Part shown: piece after piece, positions 8,017-15,281 of the stretch
How positions within the stretch are numbered: position 1 is the first letter of the stretch
How the letters are laid out: the number at the start of each line of letters is the position of its first letter
NCBI GenBank assembly: GCA_023249285.1
Contig: JAHFCZ010000006.1
Span: 1 to 34,347 of the forward strand
From: a bacterium
GTDB taxonomy: Bacteria > Margulisbacteria > Marinamargulisbacteria > SXXA01 > JAHFDB01
Direction: 5' to 3'
Length of the DNA: 34,347 nt
The notes under the pieces: model-generated
Seen by the model: the letters and a program-made list of their open reading frames with translations, nothing else
What the model was told of the DNA's origin: nothing
The model's database searches: none
Program-made: the position numbers and the translations under genes

Positions 8017-9990
8017 ATGCGAAAGCTGATTTTCGGGTGTGTGATGTTAATGCTGGGTGTGGGGACGTTACAGGCGCAAGTGCAACAATTGGGCCAAGCG
8101 ACGATTGCCGCTTCCAAGGGGACCCATGTTTTAGACAACGAATTTTTGAAAATTATTGTGAATGCGGGGCCTGAAGATCAGGGGCGTTTTGCGGTTGAGA
8201 CCATGGGCGGTGATCCGGATAATGCCAACGATGATTATCAACCCTTGGTGTTTGGACGACCGATTCCCTGGACTTCGTATACGACTGTGTGGGTGGATGG
8301 CGAGGCCTATGTCTTCGGAGGCCTGAACCACAAGCTCAAAAAACGAAATGGCACCCCTGTGAAATATGGGGAGTTTGTCTCCCAAACTACCACGGATGAG
8401 GGGATTGTGACTGAATATAAATTTGGAAAAATTCGGGTGGCTCAAAAATTAAATTTCTTAAGAAATATATCGACCAAGGTCAAAGATTCTGCCTTGATTT
8501 CTTACGACGTCGCAAATTTGGATACGGCTTCCCACCGTGTTGGTCTGCGCTTGATGATGGATACGAAGCTTGGTGAAAATGACGGCGCTCCCTTCCGAAT
8601 CGGGGCTAAGGCGATTGTGGATGAAGTGGAATTTAAGGGTGCTGAAATCCAGGATTACTGGCAGACGTTTGATAGCTTGGCCTCCCCGAATGTGATTGCC
8701 CAAGGGACTTTGCGGGGTGGGGGATTGACAGCTCCAGACCGGTTGATGCTTTCTAATTGGGGGACTTTGGCGGATAATCCTTGGGAGGTTACTGTCGTGC
8801 CCGGTCGGAGCTTTGTTCGGCAAGGCGAGCTTGAAAAGGACACGGCCTTGGCCCTGTATTGGGAGCCTAGGGCTTTAGCGCCTAATCAAGTGGCCCATTA
8901 TCGTACGGCTTATGGGCTGGGTGGGGTGACCTTGGCTAAAGGGGCATTAAGCTTGGGATTGACCGCTCCGGCTGAAGTCTATGGTAATACCCAGTCTCCG
9001 TTCATGGTGGTGGCCTATGTGAGTAATACCGGGGGCTATGATGCACGGGATGTGGACGTCTCAGTGGATGTGGGGCAGGCTTTTGGCGTGGTTAAGGGAC
9101 AAGCAAAGGCCCATTTCCCCTTGATTCCGCGGGGACAAACCCGACAAGTGATGGTGTATTTGATGCCGATGCCCGGGTATTTTGGGGTACAAAAATTACA
9201 GGTGGATGTGAGCTCAACGACGCTGGAGCCCAATCGCATTTCCCGAAAAATTGATTTGGTGGCAGCCCCTTCTTTGCAGGCCTCGATTCAGGTTCCGGAC
9301 ATGAAGGTGGTGACCTTGAATTATTACTTTGATGCGGTGATGACCGTGACCAACACGATGTCCTTGCCCATTGATGGGGTAGTGGCCAAGATTGAAAGTT
9401 CGGAATTTATCCAGGTGCCGGATTTTGAGACCTTGCAAAAGTCCGTGGGACGGGTGTGGCCTCATCAGCCGGTGAAAGTGAATTGGAAACTTAGGCTTAA
9501 AAAGATGGACAAGGATCTGGAAATCCCGGTGGTGGGATCCGTGCAGTCCGAGGTGACGCCCTTGCAAAAAGTACAGGGTAAAATTGTGCTCCAGGAACCG
9601 CAATCGGATTTTAAATTGCGGATTTCTACCCAAAACGTCGCCATTGGCGATTATTTTTATGTGGATGTAGCTATGCGCTATGTGTCCTTGTTTTCAAACT
9701 GGAGCGGGTTGATTCAATTTGATCCGAGCCAATTGGTCTATGTACGGTGGTCTCCGGAATTGTGGCTGGAAAATGATAATCCCGGCTTGTCGCTGATGGT
9801 TGAACAAGATAGCCTTCTTTTGCGTGGCGTTCGCAACCTGACCCCAGCCGTGAATCGTCGGATGGCCAAGTTCCATTTCAGGGCTTTAAAACCGGGTCCA
9901 GTGGAGGTTCGTTTTATTGATCAAAAAGGGATTATTCAATCGGTGAGGCTCAACGTCGCCAGTTCAAATCGTGTACTATCGGGAAATTAA
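8017..9990 (+). CDS. Secreted protein with cohesin-like C-terminal domain, function unknown
   Basis: A 657-aa exported protein. MRKLIFGCVMLMLGVGTLQAQ is a clear signal peptide and AAGAAGGGA precedes the ATG. The first 300 residues or so begin with a motif-rich stretch (NEFLKIIVNAGPEDQGRFAVE) of a predicted beta-sandwich. The middle has repeated Ig/CARDB-like beta segments (NTGGYDARDVDVSVDVG; a second near VTNTMSLPIDGVVAKIE). The last 120 residues or so (VAIGDYFYVDVAMRY ... LIQFDPSQLVYV) resemble a cohesin fold. No catalytic motif is seen. It follows tonB by 27 nt and precedes the SLH gene, so it is probably a cell-surface protein handled by or anchored through this system. Confidence 0.7.
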   Translation: MRKLIFGCVMLMLGVGTLQAQVQQLGQATIAASKGTHVLDNEFLKIIVNAGPEDQGRFAVETMGGDPDNANDDYQPLVFGRPIPWTSYTTVWVDGEAYVFGGLNHKLKKRNGTPVKYGEFVSQTTTDEGIVTEYKFGKIRVAQKLNFLRNISTKVKDSALISYDVANLDTASHRVGLRLMMDTKLGENDGAPFRIGAKAIVDEVEFKGAEIQDYWQTFDSLASPNVIAQGTLRGGGLTAPDRLMLSNWGTLADNPWEVTVVPGRSFVRQGELEKDTALALYWEPRALAPNQVAHYRTAYGLGGVTLAKGALSLGLTAPAEVYGNTQSPFMVVAYVSNTGGYDARDVDVSVDVGQAFGVVKGQAKAHFPLIPRGQTRQVMVYLMPMPGYFGVQKLQVDVSSTTLEPNRISRKIDLVAAPSLQASIQVPDMKVVTLNYYFDAVMTVTNTMSLPIDGVVAKIESSEFIQVPDFETLQKSVGRVWPHQPVKVNWKLRLKKMDKDLEIPVVGSVQSEVTPLQKVQGKIVLQEPQSDFKLRISTQNVAIGDYFYVDVAMRYVSLFSNWSGLIQFDPSQLVYVRWSPELWLENDNPGLSLMVEQDSLLLRGVRNLTPAVNRRMAKFHFRALKPGPVEVRFIDQKGIIQSVRLNVASSNRVLSGN

Positions 9991-10003
9991 GGAGGCAATC
10001 AAT

Positions 10004-10513
10004 ATGAAACGTAAACTTTCAAGTGCAATGCTAATGGTGATGTTGGGGACGAGCGTCATGGCCCAAGGGTTTGGGGATGTTCCCAAGTCTGATGCCGCCT
10101 TTCCAGCGATTTCTCGTGCCGTGAATGGGGGGTATTTGTCTCTCGGGAGTGACAATATTTTTGGGGGCCAGCAGCCCGTCACCCGTCGGGAAATGGCCTT
10201 GGTGATCGAGAAATTGCTGACGGATACGGACCAGCAAAACCTCAACTTGTCTCGTAATGACATTCAAGAACTGAAGACCTTGTTGAAGGCCTTCAAAGGC
10301 TACATGGCCGATTACGATGCGAACGCAAAAACCCAGTCTTTGACCTTGTCGAATCTGGATGCTGAGCAAAAGACGGTTAACCGTGATATGAGCCGACTTC
10401 AAGAGAGCTTAACTCAAAAATTAGAGGCCAATAAAAAGCAGCAAGAAACTCAAAATCTGTACATGTGGATCGGGATTGCGGCGTCAGCTTTCTTGGGGCT
10501 TATTGTTAAATAA
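10004..10513 (+). CDS. SLH domain - coiled coil - C-terminal TM protein (miniature Omp-alpha-like tether)
   Basis: A 169-aa exported protein: signal peptide (ends near VMAQG), then one SLH domain (FGDVPKSDAAFPAISRAVNGGYL ... VTRREMALVIEKLL). A helical coiled-coil region follows (about residues 85-148, rich in Q, L, K and E). It ends with a hydrophobic anchor of 17 residues (YMWIGIAASAFLGLIVK). SLH domains bind pyruvylated or polyamine-modified wall polymers. SLH plus rod plus a terminal anchor is the plan of Thermotogae Omp-alpha, which spaces the outer membrane from the wall. AAGGAGG precedes the ATG. Its stop overlaps holB (TAATG). Confidence 0.8.
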   Translation: MKRKLSSAMLMVMLGTSVMAQGFGDVPKSDAAFPAISRAVNGGYLSLGSDNIFGGQQPVTRREMALVIEKLLTDTDQQNLNLSRNDIQELKTLLKAFKGYMADYDANAKTQSLTLSNLDAEQKTVNRDMSRLQESLTQKLEANKKQQETQNLYMWIGIAASAFLGLIVK

Positions 10514-11313
10514 TGTCGACGTTTTCTCCTCGAAATCGAAGGCTTTTATCCGGGGTTCTGAGCTCGGAACGTGTGTCCGGCGCTTACGCTTTTTATGGGG
10601 TGGCCGGGTCTCAATTGCAGGCTGCGGCAGCCTTTTTTGGGATGGGGATTTTATGTGAATTCCTTCAGGACGGGGAGCCCTGCCTCACCTGTCACTCCTG
10701 TGCCACGATTGGCTCGGGGCAGAGTATTCACTACCGGATGCTTTCGCCTGAAAAATGGGGGATTGATCAAGTCCGCGATATCCAAGAGCTGGTTCAATAT
10801 GGGGCGGTTGGGGATCGGATGGTGGTGGTGATCTCTCAGGCCGATCGGTTTACGACTGAGGCTGCCAATGCCTTTCTCAAGACCTTGGAAGAGCCGCCTT
10901 TTGGGGTGACTTTTATTTTGCTGACCTATCAGGTGATGAGCTTGCTCCCCACGATTAAATCACGGTGCCAATTGTTGGATTTCCCGGTCATGCCCGTGAG
11001 TGTCCCCGGGCAGGATAACCCAGAATTGGCGCGATATGAGGCGGAGTTTGGGCAAGGCTTGTCGATTCCCTATCGGCCTTTGGCGGAAGTGTTGGGCTTG
11101 TCTTTGGATGAACGCATGAAATATGCCCAAGAAATTGCAACTTCAAAGCCGGAGGTTTTGGTCATGCTGACGGCCTGGTTGCGGGATAGTTTGGCTCTGG
11201 ATCCGGTCCTAGGTGCTCAGATCTGGCAGAAGCTTATTGCCACTGTGTCAGATATGAAATACAATGTGAACCTAAGACTTCATGTTGAGAAACTTTTGAT
11301 ATGTATGTCTTAG
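10513..11313 (+). CDS. holB: DNA polymerase III delta' subunit
   Basis: Clamp-loader subunit (266 aa). The four zinc ligands C48, C57, C60 and C63 are present. The Walker A region (GVAGSQLQ, 29-36) lacks the lysine, as usual for delta', which does not hydrolyse ATP. The SRC motif carrying the arginine finger (TIKSRCQLL) and the LKTLEEPP motif are intact. It starts in the overlapping TAATG after the SLH gene, implying translational coupling. The C-terminal domain is short but ends naturally. Confidence 0.88.
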   Translation: MSTFSPRNRRLLSGVLSSERVSGAYAFYGVAGSQLQAAAAFFGMGILCEFLQDGEPCLTCHSCATIGSGQSIHYRMLSPEKWGIDQVRDIQELVQYGAVGDRMVVVISQADRFTTEAANAFLKTLEEPPFGVTFILLTYQVMSLLPTIKSRCQLLDFPVMPVSVPGQDNPELARYEAEFGQGLSIPYRPLAEVLGLSLDERMKYAQEIATSKPEVLVMLTAWLRDSLALDPVLGAQIWQKLIATVSDMKYNVNLRLHVEKLLICMS

Positions 11314-11338
11314 CTTTTTGTGAAAAGGTTTTTTCGCT

Positions 11339-11680
11339 ATGAATTGTTTGTTTTGCGAAATCGTAGCCGGAAGAATCCCTTCTCAAAAAGTGTATGAGGA
11401 TGACCAGTTCTTAGTGTTCAAGGATATTGCCCCGCAAGCGCCTGTGCACGTTCTGGTGATCCCCAAGGTCCATTACGCTAACGTGACCTCGTTAACGCAA
11501 TCGGATCCGCAGTTGGTGTCTGGTTTGTTTTCGGTTATTACAAAACAAGCGAGTGCACTGGGTGTAGACCAAAGCGGATTTCGAGTGGTAACCAACACGG
11601 GACGTGAAGGTGGGCAAAGTGTAGATCATGTTCATTTTCATGTAATGGGTGGACGGCCAATGCACTGGCCACCCGGATAG
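11339..11680 (+). CDS. HIT-family (HinT-like) nucleotide hydrolase
   Basis: A 113-aa member of the HIT superfamily that hydrolyses purine nucleoside phosphoramidates or related compounds. It has the histidine triad H97-V-H99-F-H101 with MGG after it. An N-terminal CLFC pair (C3, C6) is common in zinc-binding HinT proteins. The length and the final hydrophobic tail (HWPPG) are typical. AAAAGG upstream is a modest ribosome site. It lies 25 nt after holB and before rpsU. Confidence 0.93.
   Translation: MNCLFCEIVAGRIPSQKVYEDDQFLVFKDIAPQAPVHVLVIPKVHYANVTSLTQSDPQLVSGLFSVITKQASALGVDQSGFRVVTNTGREGGQSVDHVHFHVMGGRPMHWPPG
11647..11674 (+). other. Bulged RNA hairpin at the end of the HIT gene, before rpsU
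   Basis: GGGT-(ggac)-GGCCA-atgcac-TGGCC-ACCC gives 9 bp with a 4-nt bulge. It sits 30 nt before the rpsU ATG. No T-tract follows, so it is not a standard terminator. It may be incidental to the HIT coding sequence or a processing/regulatory structure. Confidence 0.3.
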
Positions 11681-11703
11681 AATTTTCCAGGAGGCGATCT
11701 TTA

Positions 11704-11901
11704 ATGGCGAAGCAAGAGAAAAAACCGGGTGAGTCAATTGATTCGGTTTTGAGAAAGTTTAAGCGCAAAATTAAAAATGAAGGAATTCTTCAAGAGCTTC
11801 GGAAACGTGAGTTCTTTGAAAAGCCTTCTGAAGTTAAGAAGCGCAAAGCTAAAGCGGCACGTCGACGGACCATCCTTCAACAACGTGCTGAGGATCTTTG
11901 A
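11704..11901 (+). CDS. rpsU: 30S ribosomal protein S21
   Basis: A 65-aa, highly basic protein with the S21 pattern: SIDSVLRKFKRKIKNEGILQELRKREFFEKPSEVKKRKAKAA in order (residues 11-52). S21 sits near the anti-Shine-Dalgarno of 16S rRNA and helps initiation. A strong AGGAGG lies 9 nt before the ATG. The 3' end overlaps the likely start of the LptF/G permease, so ribosomal and envelope genes are linked in one transcript. Confidence 0.96.
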   Translation: MAKQEKKPGESIDSVLRKFKRKIKNEGILQELRKREFFEKPSEVKKRKAKAARRRTILQQRAEDL

Positions 11902-12979
11902 TTTCTCGATCTTAGATCGGTATCTATTCCGCCAGTTGCTGGGGCCATTTGTCGTGGCGCTCAGCGCGCTCCTCATTATGGGAGCAGTGGATATTGTCTT
12001 TTATTTAGCCGAAGTGACGGTTGTTTCCCAGCTCTCTTGGGGGATCGCGCTTCGGCTTTTGCTTTTTAAATTACCGGCTGTTATGACCTTGTTTTTTCCG
12101 ATGTCGGTGCTCTTTGCTGTGATGTTGGTTATCGTGCGGATGACAAAAGATCAAGAGCTGGTGGTGTTCCAGACCTCCGGTGTGAGCCAGGCCCGGATTT
12201 TTCGGCCGGTCTTGGTATTTATGCTTTTGATGGGGGGGCTTAACTTTGCGTTTAATGAGCTGATTGTGCCTGTGGCCAACCGGGCATTTTCTCAAACTTT
12301 TCAAGCTCAGCTGCAATCGGATCATTTTCCTGCCTTGCGGTCTCAGGTCGTCTTCCGCGTTTTGAATCAATTTTTCTATGTGGGGCAGGTGAATGCCCAA
12401 GCGCATCGGGTTCGGGATGTGGTGATCTTTGAGACAAGTGCGGATGCCTCCAAAATTATTTCGGCCAAGGGCGCGACCTGGTCGGCCGGGACTTGGACCT
12501 TGCAAGAGGGGCAGATTTACCAATTGGATGTGCATGGAAATTTGTCGTATTTTCACCGATTTAAAGAGGCTGTGCTGCCAATGGGGCAGGTGTTTATGGA
12601 ATATTTCTTCCCGCCCAAATCGCCGAAAGAAATGACCTTGTCTGAGCTCAGACATCGGATTGTAATTTTGGAAAAATCGGGGGGTGACTCCCGGCCGCTC
12701 TGGATGGAGCTTTATCTCAAATTTAGTATTCCATTTGGATGTGTGGTTTTTGGGGTGTTGGGCTGGGTGTATAGCACGGTCTTTGTCCGGTCTTCCCGGT
12801 CCTGGTGGGGGATTGTGGCGGCGATTGCCTTGGCCTTGGTTTCGGCTGGGTTTTATTTCTTTTTAATGGCCATCATGCGGGCCTTGGCACTGGATGGTCA
12901 GGTTTCGATGTGGATGGCTGCGTGGCTGCCGAATTTCTTTTTCTTGATTGGAGCGACTGTGTTAAAGTGGTGGGTATGA
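11885..12979 (+). CDS. LptF/LptG-family LPS export permease
   Basis: Inner-membrane subunit that, with LptB2 and a partner permease, lifts LPS out of the membrane. The start region ILDRYLFRQLLGPFVVALSALL is the family N-terminus. Three helices are followed by a periplasmic beta-jellyroll (about residues 140-260, including SAKGATWSAGTWTLQEG), then three more helices to the C-terminus. The start is inferred: GTG 11885 leaves the usual short tail and overlaps rpsU by 17 nt. ATG 11777 would overlap rpsU by 125 nt and has no ribosome site. LptF versus LptG cannot be decided. The stop overlaps the next ATG (ATGA). Confidence 0.9.
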   Translation: MLRIFDFSILDRYLFRQLLGPFVVALSALLIMGAVDIVFYLAEVTVVSQLSWGIALRLLLFKLPAVMTLFFPMSVLFAVMLVIVRMTKDQELVVFQTSGVSQARIFRPVLVFMLLMGGLNFAFNELIVPVANRAFSQTFQAQLQSDHFPALRSQVVFRVLNQFFYVGQVNAQAHRVRDVVIFETSADASKIISAKGATWSAGTWTLQEGQIYQLDVHGNLSYFHRFKEAVLPMGQVFMEYFFPPKSPKEMTLSELRHRIVILEKSGGDSRPLWMELYLKFSIPFGCVVFGVLGWVYSTVFVRSSRSWWGIVAAIALALVSAGFYFFLMAIMRALALDGQVSMWMAAWLPNFFFLIGATVLKWWV

Positions 12980-15270
12980 TTCCCCCTCATTTGCAGTCTA
13001 GCGAATCATTTGTGCGTGGGTTTTCGCTGGTGCAGCGGGAACGGTTTAAAGAGGCGCATGAGTGCTTTAAATCCTTGTTTAGACTGGATTATCGGACGGG
13101 GTTGGATACGCTCAGCGTGTTGTACCAATATTACGAGAGCTGTCATCAGCCCTTGGCACTCACTGCGTTAATTGTAGAATTGCTGATCGATGCGAAGCGC
13201 TACCAAGAAGCCTTTTGGGAGCTGGCGGATTTGTTTGATACGGACCCCCAATACACACCGACGTATTTTTTACTCAGTAAGCTTTATCAAAAACAAGTGG
13301 AGAAGGCCGAAATTCGCCGGATTTTTGCGTTGGCGTTTGAGAAGGGTGTCTATGACTCTACGATCTTGGATTTGCTCCCTACGATGTATTTGGAGGTCGA
13401 GGACTACGACCAAAGCGTGAGATTTTATGAGACCCTGGTCCAACAACGGCCGGAGGTTGTGCACCTCAAAAAAAGTTTAGCTGGATTGTATGAGCAGGCG
13501 AAACGTTACGAGGAAGCCTGTGTCTTGATGGAGGCCATTTCCCAACAATCACCGTCCTCGATGACGGAGGCTGCGGCCTTTTGTGAGCAATGTTGTGCAA
13601 AAGATCCGGATAATCCTGTGATTCGGCAGATTTTGGTCGGGTTGCATACGCGATCTTGTAATCCAGTGGGTGCTGTGACGCATTTACAACAGATTGTGGA
13701 ACGTCAGCCGGACTACATTCAAGAGGCGGCTCAGGCGTGTAAGCAATTATTGGATTTGTACCCTGATACGGTGGATGTCCTGATTGAATTGGCGAAGCTC
13801 TTGGTCCAAATGGGTCGATTTTCGGAGGCGGTGCATTGTTTGCGTCAGATCTTTGATCATGGCCGATTGCATCCAGAGTGGCTGCCTTTAATTCATGCTA
13901 TTTTGAACCAATATCCCAACCAAGTGATGGCCTTACAGCTTATGGCAGATTTTTCGTTCCGGCATGGGGATTATGCCATGACTTTAGACCGTGTGGATGC
14001 ATTGCTTCCCTTGTCCGATTGGGAGGGGGAGGGATTTCGTGCTGAACCTTTGCTGGTTGCGATTATGGTGCAGTCCCATCAATTTGCGCCTCGGGCTCGG
14101 TTGGTCTTGGTGCGGCTTTTGAATCGTCAAAAGGACTATGCACGTGCAGAAGCTGAGGCGCGACGATTGCTCGGAACCCCTTTGGAATTGGAGGGGCGTT
14201 TATGCCTCATGGAAGCCCTAAAGGGATTGAACCGCGAGTTGGATTTAGAGGTTCAACTTAAAGCGGCCCTGGAAAAATTTCCCCATTCTGCAGAAGTGGA
14301 TGCCGCGCTTAAGGACCTGGCCTTGGCCCAAATTCACGCTAAAACGGCGGGGCATTCGGATGACAAGGACCATGCCTTGGATCTGGGGATGCGGCATTTT
14401 TTGAGTGAGGATTTTGTGTCGGCGCAGCTGTATTTTCAAAAACTTGATGACCATCATCCCCAGTATTGGGATGCCCAAATTATGCTCGGATTATGCTGGC
14501 TAGAGTCTGGAAAGTTTGACTTGGCCATGCCCCATTTTAGTCGGCTATTGGCGGATCAACCGACCCAATCCCTTTGGTCTGCTCCTTTGCGACAGATGTT
14601 GGGGGTAAGTGCCTTGCATTTTGGCTTGCGTGCTGAGGCGGAAGGCTATTTGCATTTACCGCCTTTGCCCGATTCGGCGTCTAAATTTTTGACTTTATTG
14701 GGTCCTGGGCGGATTCCGTTGGTGGTGACGGCCATGGTGGAAGGGCCTGAAGGGGAGACGCTTAATTTTGCAGCGGCGCATAACAGTCTGGGTGTTGAGC
14801 ATGTGATCCGTGGGCATTTTAAGGTGGCTGAAGAGGCCTTTCAGTTGGCCTTAGATTTAGACCCCGATTCCCCCGAAATCCCGCTTAATCAAGGGGTTTT
14901 GTCGGTGATGAATGCGATGGCGACTCTTCCCGAGGTTCTGGTACAGTTTCAGGCGATTTTGGAACGTTGGCCGACCTTAAATATGGCGCATCTCAATGTG
15001 GGGATTTTGTATGCAATGGGTGAAGATTTTGAGTCTGCGCTTACCCATTTATCGAAGGCCTTGTCCTTAACCCCAGACTTTCCTATTGCTGCTTTGATTT
15101 TGGGAGATGTGCATGCGGCCAAAGGGCAGTTGCGTGAGGCCTTGTCCTACTGGGCATTGGCTGCCAAATCCAAACAGTTTTTTTATGCGGTTCAACGACG
15201 TACCTGGTACAGACAAGCGCGAAATTGGAGTGCTTCCAATTGGATTGCAGCCAGCTTGCATTTCGAATAA
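12976..15270 (+). CDS. Large TPR-repeat protein
   Basis: A 764-aa soluble-looking protein built from tandem 34-residue helix-turn-helix units. There are many TPR consensus positions, for example ALGLD-type turns near VAEEAFQLALDLDPDSPEIPLNQGVL and ESALTHLSKALSLTPDFPIAALILG in the last quarter. No signal peptide is evident, so it is probably cytoplasmic or peripheral. It starts in ATGA overlap with the LptF/G stop and ends 11 nt before lptD. Placement inside an LPS-export run suggests a scaffold, comparable in idea (not in sequence) to LapB of Enterobacteria. An upstream in-frame codon at 12805 lies inside the permease and is rejected. Confidence 0.85.
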   Translation: MIPPHLQSSESFVRGFSLVQRERFKEAHECFKSLFRLDYRTGLDTLSVLYQYYESCHQPLALTALIVELLIDAKRYQEAFWELADLFDTDPQYTPTYFLLSKLYQKQVEKAEIRRIFALAFEKGVYDSTILDLLPTMYLEVEDYDQSVRFYETLVQQRPEVVHLKKSLAGLYEQAKRYEEACVLMEAISQQSPSSMTEAAAFCEQCCAKDPDNPVIRQILVGLHTRSCNPVGAVTHLQQIVERQPDYIQEAAQACKQLLDLYPDTVDVLIELAKLLVQMGRFSEAVHCLRQIFDHGRLHPEWLPLIHAILNQYPNQVMALQLMADFSFRHGDYAMTLDRVDALLPLSDWEGEGFRAEPLLVAIMVQSHQFAPRARLVLVRLLNRQKDYARAEAEARRLLGTPLELEGRLCLMEALKGLNRELDLEVQLKAALEKFPHSAEVDAALKDLALAQIHAKTAGHSDDKDHALDLGMRHFLSEDFVSAQLYFQKLDDHHPQYWDAQIMLGLCWLESGKFDLAMPHFSRLLADQPTQSLWSAPLRQMLGVSALHFGLRAEAEGYLHLPPLPDSASKFLTLLGPGRIPLVVTAMVEGPEGETLNFAAAHNSLGVEHVIRGHFKVAEEAFQLALDLDPDSPEIPLNQGVLSVMNAMATLPEVLVQFQAILERWPTLNMAHLNVGILYAMGEDFESALTHLSKALSLTPDFPIAALILGDVHAAKGQLREALSYWALAAKSKQFFYAVQRRTWYRQARNWSASNWIAASLHFE

Positions 15271-15281
15271 GGCGCGGCTAA

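Noticed and set aside
11777-11884. ATG 11777 as LptF/G start
   Set aside because: It would overlap rpsU by 125 nt, has no ribosome site, and adds residues unlike the family.
12805-12975. Longer N-terminus for the TPR protein
   Set aside because: It lies wholly inside the LptF/G helices in another frame; the ATG in the ATGA overlap fits better.
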